Shown: positions 1 to 10,990 of the stretch, piece after piece
How positions within the stretch are numbered: position 1 is the first letter of the stretch
How the letters are laid out: each line of letters begins with the position of its first letter
Assembly (NCBI RefSeq): GCF_051020985.1
Contig: NC_135001.1
Location: forward strand, 16,485,896 to 16,549,895
From: Nomia melanderi
Lineage: Eukaryota > Arthropoda > Insecta > Hymenoptera > Halictidae
Reading direction: 5' to 3'
DNA length: 64,000 bases
Notes under the pieces: generated by a model
The model's input: only the letters and a program-made list of their open reading frames with translations
The model's database searches: none
Told to the model about the DNA's origin: nothing
Position numbers and translations under genes: made by a program

Positions 1-710
1 TCACCAAGGGTTTTGAAAAAGTCGGGGGACACGAGGCAGGAGCAATACTATCGTGACTGGTGCACGATGTTCCTACGCCAGACCCTTCCTCGGACATACA
101 TACGCGGCCACACGAACACATCGAGCCGCGGGAAGATCTCACACGGACACGCACATTCAAGAACACGTTTCCTTGGAGGTCTATCTCTGCTCGTGTTTAC
201 TCTTACTACGGTCTGTTCTCATCTTCAACCGTCTGCAGGACTCTCTATCCTTCATATCTGCCGTTCTCCTTTTCCCTCACGGTCTCGCCCACTCTTTCCG
301 TCTCCCTCTCTTTCCCCTCCCGCCCCTGGTTCGTCGATGGAGAACTAGACCCAGACCAAAGGACAGAGTCACGTCTCTAGACCGGAGTTGTTCTAATTAA
401 ATTACTTAAGCGTACGTGTATCCAGGGGTGGTTTCGGGCTGATGCCGCTACATACAACTGCATGCTATAAACGTATCCACCTGAAGGACGTTTTGGTGTC
501 GGTGAATGCCTCACTCGGACTTCACAAGTCAATGCACCTTCAAAGTTTAGGGCATCTCTGTTCTCTTCTGTTTTATCTCCTGCTTTATGAAACACTTGCA
601 TTTGTGATTAGCGGTGGGGAACCGTGCTCCTGTTTGGACATTCTTGCGGCTTTAGGGAACGAATTAGACGTATCATTTCGTTTACATGTATTTGAATATT
701 TATAGTCTTT
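1..710. other. GC-richer island at window start, no recognised gene
   Basis: This stretch is richer in GC and CpG than the DNA that follows. It contains a pyrimidine-rich run at about 215-335 on the plus strand. Overlapping open frames of 74-115 codons occur in several frames and both strands, as expected by chance in GC-richer DNA. None has a recognisable domain or convincing splice sites. I see no tRNA or repeat here. It could be part of an exon, UTR or regulatory island that begins upstream of the window. Confidence 0.4.
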
Positions 711-2519
711 TCTTTTAAACAAAATGTAATAAAAATAAGAAAAATATCAATTTACTTAACGAAAATCAATTTAAAACTATGCATTAATCAAAGTCACAAG
801 CGTAGAGCGTAAATCAACGAATTAGTGAAATTTACTTAACTTTTTAAAAAACAGTGAAACGATGACTACAACGTGAATGAAGCAATGTCAACGCAGAATT
901 GAAAAGAATACTTTTTAATGTACCCCTATGTTTGAGAGTTATTATAAACTCAGTTTGCAAACGATACTCGTCGACAGGACAGTTTTCAATCTCCAGAAGA
1001 ACGTTTTTCACGCAAGCGATGAGTACTTTGTCATCGAAATATGGTTCCTTGCATCCTCCCTCTATTTACGATTTAATGAAAATTCAATGTTCTACCGCGC
1101 TGCATCTGCCGGTGTAGCTTCATAAGCTCACCTCGCGCAAGGCGAAGAGATTTTTGTGGTAAAAAAAAAGGAATAACTTAATATCTGCCATCCTGAAACT
1201 CGTTTAGTAACGAAGAGTGTCTCCGGCAGTCTTATTATAGTTGGTGTTTTTCTCTCCTTCGTCCACGGAGCTTCGCCGACATCATGACGACAGGTGGAGG
1301 GTTAGAGAGCCCGGGATTCCTTAGCTACCCTTCTCCTTTTCCATGACATCATCAAAGGATCTGTCAACCTCCATTACTGGGAAAGCAAGTGAACAGCGAA
1401 ACCATGAAACGGTACTACCATATAACATGAAAGCCATTGTTCACTGACGACAGTTGCACCACTGGCTTGGTCGAGTAAGTATTCATGGAGAATAGAAAAA
1501 TGGATCGGACAGTGATGTTGGCTAGTGTTATAATGGTAACTCGCAGTAAGAAACAAGTGAATTTTTATTGACAAATTTCTTGCCAATCCGCAACAAGAAT
1601 GCCACATGATACAGAACTGTACTATATATTTCTGGTGACCTCGATATTATGAAAAATTACTTCATAATTGAAAAATACTAATTGTCTTATTGGGTGCTCT
1701 GGTATGTAAAAACGACGTTATTGTTTGTTTATAATCTTGTAAGTAGAAAATATGCGTAACAGATCTCGCTACAAGAAATAAATATTTTTATATTTTGTTT
1801 TGTGAAATAATTAAAATGGGCAAGAATATCGTTATCTTAATAACGTGTATCAGTAGAAGAAGTAAATCTGTATAAGATGTTTCAAGTATTAAATTTAATT
1901 CATTTCAATACTTCAAATATTAAATACTCTTTCCGAAATCATGGCACAATTGGAAATAGGATGAATCTACATAGAAAACTCAAGCACGTAAAATAACTTT
2001 TTTTAGATAAATTCCTCTCTGTTTCTTCAACTTCAAAACATTCGTCTGGTACACGCACGTTAACGAATATAAGCAGTAGAAAAGGTAAATCATGAACAGA
2101 CACGTTCTCTATCCAGCAGCATTAAATTTATCAAACTGATAACCCTGTCAGTATATCATAATAACTTGTTCATTAACACGTTCCGTGCCACGTGTACCAT
2201 TTGTGTTACAAGCACAATTGTTGTAAAGAAACACTTTTTGTAATACATGTGTGAAAGAATCGCGGTATACGCCGCGAAGCAGCGAAAACATGAAAATAAT
2301 ATCAACATACCTATAAAAGTCGCCAAAAACTAGAATGCAACTTAATATTTCATTTATAAAATCAGTGCACTTCATAAGCAAGATATAATCGAAATTTCCG
2401 GTGACACGGAATGTCTCAAAACAAGACCTGTAACCACACAGTATCAAAAACTCCCAATAATTTCAATTTGTCACAATAACCAACCAGTAAACCGGCATCG
2501 GCGTACCGTGAAAAAAAGC
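711..2519. other. AT-rich non-coding stretch
   Basis: The sequence is mostly AT-rich, without a supportable gene. A small GC-richer patch lies at 1230-1330. At 2173-2176 a TTAA is followed by CACGTTCCGTGCCACG, which resembles the end of a TTAA-flanked miniature element. I could not find a matching opposite end nearby, so I do not annotate a full element. Confidence 0.4.
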
Positions 2520-3420
2520 TAGATAATTTTTAACGACGAATAATCGTTAAGTTTATGACTGAGAAATTGGGCCGAGTAACGTCGTATTGTTTCGCGAGGT
2601 AAAGTGAGCGGCTGTCGCCAGAGCGTAGCAGGATGTACCTCCGCCGCGAACGTACAGCCAATTACCGGTGCCCGGGCATGAAATAACTGCATTATCTCTG
2701 TGGAAGCGGCTGCTACCACACTCTACGATCCACTCCTGGCAAAGTACACGAACCAGCCAGCGGGTCTGCCTTCTGTCTCGTCTCGTCTCGCGGTCCATTC
2801 CGCCGCGGAGCTCGGCCCTCCGTTCCCTTCGATTTCTCTCACTCCCTCCGTCGAATTGCGCTGAAATTATGTTGCCTGAAATTTCGATGAAACGGGATTC
2901 GGTTCGAGTTGGCATTAGATTGAATTTGTCGAGTTATAGTCCTCGAGGACGGAAAAAAGTTTTCGGACGGAAGAACGGTTGGCTCAGGGATTCGAGACGA
3001 CCTATGCTCGCCGCACACCAGCCCGCCGACTTGTACACGTTCTTCGGGAGAGCCTCCTCCTTCGTCCTGTCTTTCCGTCTGCCTCCTTCCACGACTTTCT
3101 CCTTCTGTCCTCTCGTATCCCTGTCGGACTCTTTGCCCTGTAGCTACCTTCGAACCGGATAGAGATTCCCTCCCAGAGGGATTTCCTGACGTACTACCCC
3201 TGCGAAACTCGTCTCCAGCGCTTGCGACAGTTTTCCTAAATTACGGTCAGCCAACTTCATATGAAATGATAGTGAACTCGAAATAAAGTCATTTAAATTC
3301 CTGCTTTTTTTGTAATCTCCGGGCCAAGGGCGTTTAAGTGTATTAACGTTGTTCGGCGCTAATTCAGGGAAACTGGATATGAAAAGAAATGCTGTGTATT
3401 GCATCCAAAATAGAATGTGT
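2520..3420. other. GC/CpG-rich island, no recognised gene
   Basis: A GC-richer island of about 900 bp with a TCTCG-type pyrimidine tract near 2775-2850 and another C/T-rich run at 3040-3140. Open frames of 164 codons (plus, 2668-3162) and 120 codons (minus, 2553-2915) overlap antisense to each other. Both have arginine- and serine-rich composition typical of translated GC-rich non-coding DNA. I recognise no domain. A promoter or enhancer role is possible but not shown. Confidence 0.4.
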
Positions 3421-5310
3421 CACGTTTATTCGAGTTGTTTTGTTAAACTCTAAATGGAAAGTACACGAAAATTCAGCAAATTTATTAAAAATCTACGATT
3501 TAGTAATTTCTTATTATATTTTACAATGGTTATTATATTTTATAATACTTTAGAGGATGTGTCTCTCTGAAAATATACCTCGTGTCTTTATAAAATAAGG
3601 TTCTCACGATGTGAAAAAAGTATTTGGCATAGAAAATGTTTTCTCTTAGAATTTCTCACAGTTATAATAGGAAATTGATGTTTGTAATAAGAAATTATTA
3701 ATCCAGTCTCGATATCCCATACTTTTGTTTTCCGTATTATGTTAATATTGTCGCTTGACGTACAATATTCATCATAGTAATAGTATTATTTCCACTGAAA
3801 TATTCCATAAATTATATGTCAGTTCTCGTATAGAATGATTGGTCACCGTTGAAGATAATCAGTATATAATACAATTATAGTATACACAAACTGAACATAT
3901 GAAATGATAATGAAATGACAGGAATGCTCGAGAAAAATGTAAACCATTAAGCCTCGCTCGCATCATCCGACGGCAATAACCGTTAGTGCCAAATGAATTA
4001 TTTCGTCAATATATCACTCATGGAAAGTTTCAGACACGTTTACCCTCCCATCAAATAACAAACGAACCATCTTGGTAAAGGCGCATTTAACGTTATTATC
4101 GGGCAAAAACACAAACGATCGATGGAGGGCAAAGAACAGCAGATAAGGCGGAAGGAGGAGGGCGAAACGCATTCCTCGTTCGTAAATGATGTCAAATAAC
4201 TTTCGAGCGAAGGAAAGAACGGATGGCCGGTACGGAGCAGAGGAAAGTAAATAAAAGGCCATTCCGATTGGGCGATCAATTACATCGAGTCTGCATTATT
4301 CATGGGGAGTTGGAGCAGGCCGCAGAAAGCTCTACTTCCTCTGCCCCTCATCCTTGAATCAAACTAACAGGGACAGAGGGAAAGAGGGAAAGAGAGAAGG
4401 AGAGAGACAGGGAAGAGCCAGAGGAGAGGACGAGAGAAAGAAAATGTATATTTGCATTGGCAATCACTGCGAAATCATGGCTATCACTCCTGGACTCCTG
4501 GGCATCGAAAAGACGCGGCTTTATTCCGAATAATTTGAAAAATTAACAGTCGAGCCGGGTAACTGTTCATGAAATTGCGAGAAAATGCGTTTCGATTGCT
4601 GTTAAGTAAATAGATACAAATGAACGGAAAATGAGAAGTGTTTAACACTTAGATTTTAGGAGAAACTCAAAGATATTTCACCGTAGAAACGGTATATCAC
4701 AATTAAAGAGTGTTTTAGAAATATATTGAAAGTATATATAACAACGCATAATAAATTACAAAATTTATGTATCAAACTATACAGTAGAAATGAAATAATA
4801 ATCAAAAAATTTGTAGAAATCGATATACTTTTTCATTATGTTGTTTTTACTCTGAAATCAAACAAAGGGAAGTTAGAATGTTGTATTAATCCTACAATTC
4901 ACGATCGATAACGTAAATATTAGGTTAGCAATACATTTAATCATTAACAACTTGGGAAGCAATTCACATTCTACGTACTGTATATTTTACAAACTACATA
5001 AAACTGATTTAACCTCTCGTGAAATGAGGCAGGAAAGAAATGACAAATGAACGAATTAATAAGAAATAAAGTCAAATGACAACGTTATATCTCGGAACAC
5101 ACACGAACATGTTACCGTAAAATGGCGAAAATGAAATTTTTTCCAGACGCTCGACATGTAATACACAGTTACGGTGTCTCCAATATTATTCATCCAGTTA
5201 TTGAGCTCCTCCTTTCTCAGTTCCGTAGTTCCCCGGATATTGTTCGACGTCAATATTGGAATTCCATGCTATATCTTCGCACCATCGTTCTGCTTTATAT
5301 AACATTCAAA
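3421..5310. other. AT-rich stretch containing a purine tract
   Basis: Mostly AT-rich non-coding sequence. The exception is about 3950-4460, where GC rises and the purine-rich run at 4367-4443 lies. The short frames here (61-86 codons) show no recognisable product. Confidence 0.4.
4367..4443 (+). repeat. Purine-rich (GA-type) tract
   Basis: About 75 bp composed almost wholly of A and G on the plus strand, built from irregular GAGAGA, GGGAAAGA and GGAGAG units. It is low-complexity sequence of the kind bound by GAGA-type factors, or able to form unusual helices. It may equally be neutral simple sequence. Confidence 0.7.
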
Positions 5311-6330
5311 TAAGGAAATTATCACGTTCGCCGTTTCGTCGCTGCAGCGGCGCGATGAGCCTCAATAGAAATTAGTTCGTACTCGAGTTAATAATTACTC
5401 GGGGAAAAAAGGGAACCGGGCGAGTGAGGGGGAAAAAAGACAGTGGAAAGAGGAACGCGCGACCGCGTGTGGCCGCGACAAATATAATAACCTCGGATTT
5501 ATGGAAACAGCCAGCGCTTTTAACCGACTTACAAGGAAATTATGCTTCAGAGGCAAGATAATAATGACTTTCGAACGTATCCCCGGGACGGCCTTAATGG
5601 CGTTTCAAATCGGTTCATAAATGTAAAATGGGAACGGTTAACGGCGCAGGATATGATTCCGCGTCGACGAAAATTATTGTACCGACAGAAGAGGCAATCT
5701 GAAATTGAAGTCGAAATAACGTAGAAATCTCCATGCGAGAGCCCGGGCGACGGGGGTGGACGACATCTTCATGCTCGGGTGCACCCTCGGTACGCTCCGA
5801 CGAATCGGTAGCATTCGACTGCCGCAAAAGCGAACCCGGTCCGAGAGAGTACGTCATCCGGTAATCAAAGTGGACTCGACCTCATCCTCCGACGTAACGG
5901 CTATATAAGTATATCAAAGCAGTGGTTTGGTCATCGTTTCAACCGCTCTTCGTTCCTTCCTCCTTCTTTTCCGGCTCTTTCATCGTTCCCACTCCATCCC
6001 CACCTCTCTGCCGCTCTGCTCTGCTCCGTCCGCGACCCTACGCCGCCCCTCTCTGCCCCCCCATGCTCCGCGACCATCGTGTTATTACGTTTCTCCACAT
6101 CTTTGAAGGTGCCGTTGAGCAGAAATTATGAGTCCTCATTCACTATGGGTTTGCTCATCTACTTTCTGCTCGAATTAAGTATAGGGCAAAGGAAGGGGGA
6201 AACGGTCGAATGCAAATACAAAAGCGAGCTTGAACGTTCCTAACACTCGAGAGCCGCCTATTTGTTGCTATCGACTGAGAGGCCGGTGAATACGGTACAA
6301 CCGTCTTCTTTTAATCGCTTTCTCGTTTAG
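5311..6330. other. GC-rich island around a candidate core promoter
   Basis: A CpG-containing island. The stretch 5930-6065 is strongly pyrimidine-rich on the plus strand and follows directly after a TATA plus initiator arrangement. The plus-strand frame 5922-6131 (69 codons) is proline- and serine-rich with no recognisable domain, so I do not call it a gene. The island could contain a 5' UTR of an unrecognised transcript. Confidence 0.4.
5902..5940 (+). promoter_or_regulatory. Candidate TATA-box core promoter
   Basis: TATATAAG at 5902-5909 is followed 31 bp later by TCATCG (A at 5933), close to the insect initiator consensus TCAKTY. That is the spacing expected for an RNA polymerase II start site. 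A pyrimidine-rich, GC-richer stretch follows, resembling a 5' UTR. No convincing coding exon is seen directly downstream. In a window this size, a TATA and initiator pair at correct spacing can arise by chance. Confidence 0.3.
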
Positions 6331-7480
6331 CGGAGGTGTACGGGTATTTTTCAAAGTCACGGAGGATGTGATAAATTGGAGATATAGATACTTTTTTTTA
6401 GCTGTAAGTGTGTTACATTTATTGATTTAGCGTTATTGATGAAGTTAATGTATAGAATAAACACTGTTGTTTAATAAACAGGGAAAGCATTGAGGTAAAT
6501 TTTTGAATATATTAGTAATTAATTTAGAACAACGCTTAGTATTTGTTTTACATTCTGAACGATTTTTCGTGGGTATATCACAAGTCGTGATATAGTGTAT
6601 CTGAAGATAATGAGTAGGAAAAGTAATATTCTTGACAGAATAAAAAATACAGTATACGTACCTTTTTAAGATGAATTATAGTATTATATTATATTTTATA
6701 ATATTATATTTTCAGTTGTAATAGATCACATGACCATTCAAGTATTGAAGATACGTTACTATAACTTTTAGAACAATTTTATTATGAACTAAATATGTTT
6801 TAATATTTTTTAATGTTAATTTCATTGAACTCAAATTACCGCTACGAAAACAAACTAATTAATACCTTGCAAACAGAACAACCGATTTGTCCATTAGCTC
6901 TACATTTTACAAAAATTAATTCCAACAACCTAACTATTAAATTATAGATATTCATACAGGTGCATGAATTTTTGGCGAAAAACTTATTTTATTCTATAAC
7001 GCGTGCTACTAAAGGCTGCTACTAATGAAATATAACTTCACCAAGTATAAAATCGGCAGTCTGTTAATCATAAACAGCGGACAAAGTGGACAGAAAAAAA
7101 GTCTCGGTTGAAATGCTAAGCAACACCATCGCCATTACAAATCCTTGAAAATTCGCACATTCGGAAGGAAGAGATTCGAATGCCAAAAGTGCCCGAGGAG
7201 CCAAGTATCTTAGAAATTCAAATTCGATATATTTTCCGGCAATAATTCCAGAATACATTTCTCCGTTGTACCGGGAAACCCGGGTGCCCGCATATGCAAC
7301 GCGCGCCGCGCAACACACTTGAAACCCCTCTTCGCCGCGTGATGCCTTTGAAAAGCGACCCTTTTTAAGCGCTTCAAGTGTGTTCCGCTCTGCGCGTTGC
7401 GCATGTTGAATGGGCTTAAAATGTTATAGCACGCGAGTTCCATCGTACGGTTAATCGCGATCGAAGACTTTAAACTCTGT
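6331..7480. other. AT-rich stretch, then small GC island
   Basis: 6331-7040 is very AT-rich and includes a near-palindromic AT run at about 6685-6712. 7040-7480 is GC-richer, with antisense-overlapping frames of 77 and 84 codons that I do not recognise. No RNA gene or repeat array is visible. Confidence 0.35.
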
Positions 7481-7484
7481 AGTA

Positions 7485-7504
7485 CAGTGGGACCTCGACA
7501 GTTC
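7485..7504 (+). mobile_element. Possible pogo/Tigger-type terminal repeat end
   Basis: CAGTGGGACCTCGACAGTTC directly follows a TA dinucleotide. The CAGTRGNACCTCG form is typical of terminal repeats of pogo/Tigger-like elements, which insert at TA. I did not find the matching inverted end in the next kilobase, so this is either a solo end or a chance match. Confidence 0.25.
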
Positions 7505-8413
7505 TATGAAACTGGGACTGAATATGCGCTCAAGTGTCAAGGTTCATACTAAAAACAGAGTAACCAATTAGTTCTACAAAACGTCGTACTTCCTGCTGCA
7601 ATGAAGTTTCAATGAAGCTGCAATTAAACGAATTAATAGAAACTTCTGGTAGCAACCAGTCTAACATTAACGAAGGAAATAATTATTATGATATATAAAT
7701 ATATGTTCTAAATCACCCTCCCTCGTGGTATTTTAAATTAACTGATTTGTATGGGGTATATTCATTTTTTACTGTAATAAAGAGGACTTATTAACTGAAC
7801 TTTAATACACCTATACCACAAGCAGTAGTGGATAATGCATATTTTTAAAGAATAAGTTTATAAAATAGAAACGTTTTATTTATTTTAATTTATTTTCTTT
7901 ATTTTACACTGATTTTTATACCGTTTCAGATTGTTGAAATAAAAATGTAAATATATTATTTGCCGAAATTTTTTCATTCTACTTGAAATGCTATTTTCTT
8001 TAAGCAGAGAAGAATATAAAATATTTAAATGATATTTGAAATATTTATTTCCTCAAAAATTATTCAGCTTCAATTGTAAGTGACCAAATGAACGGTATGT
8101 TTCCCAGTGAAAATGTAGTTTATCATATTTACATATTGTTAAAATTTTATTTCAGCGGCAGAAGTTTCAATTTTCGCGGTAGTTTGAAAGTTTCATATAA
8201 TTAAAATTTAACATCATGAACAGAGATTTCAGCGCTTCCGGTTGTTTCATAGCACTTTATAAAAATATCTTACGAACTTCTTTCTGTGGCTGAAAGGGTT
8301 ATTTTCAGTTACGCAAAGACTTTTGCGATAAACATGTATATCCAATAGAATGCCCCAAATACAATGATTTAAGTGTGATTGCCACGTATGGCACACATTT
8401 CGAATAATTTCTT
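7505..8413. other. AT-rich non-coding stretch
   Basis: Strongly AT-rich sequence with no supportable gene. It leads into the Tc1-like transposase relic. The upstream terminal inverted repeat of that element should lie here if it survives, but I could not identify it. Confidence 0.35.
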
Positions 8414-8811
8414 ATGCATGCGCTGAATAAGACTAAAAATGTCGATCGCAAGGCTGCTGAAAAGTACATGAAAAAGTCAATATCGTTCACAAACAAGTGG
8501 GTGAAGCGATACAAAGAGATCAAAAGCTTTGATGACCTTCCAAAACGTGATGCGACACGAAAAACAACGGATAAGGAGAATAATGGTATGGATATGGTTC
8601 TGGCAAATCCCCGACTATCGTTGTGTCAGATCTGTTCCAAATTCAAGGACGAGGTTGTGTATTTCTCATGTGAGAGCATTTCATATCAAATTCCGAAGAA
8701 TAATAAAGAAACCATTACGCTACGAAAGGCATATTGAAGAAAGGATCACTAAAACGTTGAAAAATATCAACCAAATTTAGGACAACGTGATGCTTTCTAA
8801 TAAAACTGCGT
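8414..8811 (+). pseudogene. Tc1/mariner-like transposase relic (N-terminal half)
   Basis: The conceptual product matches the DNA-binding region of Tc1-like transposases. Residues about 20-45 read KWVKRYKEIKSFDDLPKRD and then RKTT, the usual link between the two helix-turn-helix domains. ANPRLSLCQIC matches the start of the second helix-turn-helix. Similarity then moves to the next frame near 8690, where KKPLRYERHIEER matches the family's K(K)PLL-ERH motif, so a frameshift has occurred. After an in-frame TAG (8778-8780), NVMLSNKTAF aligns with the catalytic block V-SDE-KF. The first catalytic aspartate appears as asparagine. The rest of the DDE domain is not seen. The element is certainly inactive. 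Confidence 0.75.
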
Positions 8812-8814
8812 TTT

Positions 8815-9508
8815 GAATTCGAACCATATTTGGTCAACTCTATCGAACAGATTTCAACGGATACTGAGGAACATTACGGAAGCACTCGTATAGAAACATC
8901 TGCGAAAATTTAAAGTTCCTGATCTAATCGTGACTAACAAATAATTGGAATCAAACTAGTTCCATAAAAATATACGAGAAGTTAAAATAATCCTTATAAA
9001 AGTTCAGTAAAATGAACAAAAACAATTCAGAAGGAAACATCAAGATTAATTATTTCAAGGGGATAACCAGTTAAAAATAGAAATGCAGGTTTCTACAAAG
9101 TAGAAAATAACAAATGAAGTCGGAACATAACGTAACGAACATAAGAACATAACACATATTAGAAATATATACTAATATACAAGGTTTAAAAAGTTTTCAA
9201 AATTATAACATGAAATTTAAAATAACTAATACGTACAATTTGAACGAAATAACAATCCTTACTCAAATTTGTACCCTATCACACCAGTGAATAGCATGTC
9301 AAAGTATTACGCGTCTCAAACAAGAATACCAACGAAAGGATTACTGGTCTAATTAATCAGTTTTCATCTGCTGCCAACACTGATGTGCTATTCGCCAATA
9401 CGGTTACACGTAACCAGTTAGAACTATACACAGAACAATCACCGTAAAATTTCTTTGCACCTGCGCCTTTCTTCTGATTGTTTAATAATTACATTCACAA
9501 CTGCACTT
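8815..9508. other. AT-rich non-coding stretch
   Basis: AT-rich sequence lying between the Tc1-like relic and the nested miniature elements. The remainder of the Tc1-like element may decay into this stretch, but I cannot follow it. No gene, RNA or simple repeat is supported. Confidence 0.35.
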
Positions 9509-9916
9509 GATAAAACTACTCTATTATTAATCATTTGATACAAACAAAAGAATTTCATGCTTATTCTATATCTACGTTTGTTATACAGCTTAACCCCTAG
9601 CCCTATGATATCGTATCAGACTCGAGATGGAAATTTTCAACTTTTGGCAAATCTAAGTGTCATCTATTTTTCAAAAATACAAATTAAATATTTCTTTTCT
9701 ATTATCAATTGTTAACTTCCAAAGCAAATGTGGCGAGTAGAATAAGTACCAAATTCTTTGTTTCCAATAAATTCTTAAGATTAAGATACTTTTATCAAAC
9801 CCAGTTGCGAAAGAAATCATACTGAAATAACAACATTCAATTTACGCTGAAAAATACTATCATAAATACTATTATAAATTACCACCACAACTCGATATTA
9901 TAAGACAAGGTGTTAA
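9509..9916 (+). mobile_element. Family 1 TTAA MITE, outer copy split by a nested copy
   Basis: 9509-9589 matches the left-centre of family 1 (compare 47840-47940 and 17915-17960). 9831-9916 matches its right end, including CTCGATATTATAAGACAAGG and the terminal TTAA at 9913-9916. Between them lies a second family 1 copy in the opposite orientation. The paralogue near 17955 has an undisturbed CTTAA at the equivalent place, which shows where the inner copy entered. The left terminus of this outer copy is too diverged to place exactly. Confidence 0.6.
9590..9830 (-). mobile_element. Family 1 TTAA MITE, inner nested copy
   Basis: It begins TTAACCCCTAGCCCTATGAT at 9590 and continues with CAGACTCGAGATG, the reverse complement of the family's right end. 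It ends near 9830 with AAGAAATCATA, the complement of the left end. The distal TTAA has decayed. Length is about 240 bp, as for other copies. It has no coding capacity, so any mobility depended on a transposase made elsewhere, presumably piggyBac-type given TTAA. Confidence 0.65.
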
Positions 9917-10990
9917 ACACCGCATTCAACATCATAAATTCATCACGGAGGAACAGTCAACTGGGATTGACTTCGCCGAAATTTGTTCGCCAGCAGCATC
10001 CAGATAAAAATATCGCCGCACACCCTCCCGCCAGACAGACTATACATATGTAAGACGATCCGGTTTACGTCGTCATCACACGGGTATCCGCAACACTCGG
10101 AAAGGATCCGATTCGTAGCAATGCGCTTTGCGGCTACGACGCCAATGCGTCGAGGCGTGGCGAGGTTAGTTTAGTTGGAAACATGCCTGGGTGAGCATAG
10201 CAAACACGCGCAACTGACACTGGAGGGCCGGCCTCATGGCGGAGGCGTATACTAACATATATGTATGTGTGTATGCATATATACAGTATATATATACATA
10301 TATCTGTGTGTCCATCTCCGACACACAGGCCGACACAGACGCGACCAATACGAACGCGCGTGTATCGTTACATAGGTATAGGTATTGGTTCGCTTACACG
10401 AGGTAGGTACGACGAAGAGGGGTCGAATAACTCGGTCGTCGGAGACGACGTGGACAAACAGACGTGCCGACGTCCACGGGGACATGGAAAACACGACAGC
10501 GGGCGTCGGCGTCGGCGTAGGCGGCGCCATGAAACGAGAAATCCGCGTTTACCCTCCGGCCAGGTTTTCGATTGTCCGGTCTACAGCCTTCGCTCGTATC
10601 ACGATGAAAATCGATCTGCAGGGACGTCGAGGCAGCTATCGGGAGGCAGGCAGAGGCGGCGCAGGGGGCTAGACTTCCCGTCATGAAAATACGACAGGCT
10701 TTTCCTCATCCAACCGACGCCGATACATTCGATACCCCTCGATCGTGCGTGCACGCGCGCCCTCGCTCGCTCGCTGGCCAACCCTGTTCCTCGCGTGCAC
10801 GCATAGCGGTATCGAATTGGAAACGATCGTTTCGCGCATTCCTGAATGAAAGGAGATACTCGCCAGCGCCCTGTGAATCGGCTTTGCTGCCGGACTCGTT
10901 TGACAGGGAATGCCGGTTTCGGAGTACGAATGGATCGGGCTGATTTAACTTCCGGAATGATATCATTGCAATGTACCGGCTTCGTTCCGT
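9917..10990. other. Large GC/CpG-rich island
   Basis: About 1 kb of CpG-rich sequence after an AT-rich start. It contains the alternating purine/pyrimidine run at 10258-10310. Many antisense-overlapping frames of 60-141 codons occur. The longest frame in the window (172 codons, minus strand, 10706-11224) starts beyond this island and runs back into it. None has a recognisable domain and the compositions are arginine-rich. Such islands in insect genomes often mark promoters or enhancers, but I see no decisive core promoter. Confidence 0.35.
10258..10310. repeat. Alternating TA/TG simple-sequence run
   Basis: Alternating pyrimidine-purine sequence (TATGTATGTGTGTATGCATA, then TATATATACATATAT). 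It is low-complexity, microsatellite-like and potentially Z-DNA forming. It sits at the edge of a GC-rich island. Confidence 0.7.
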
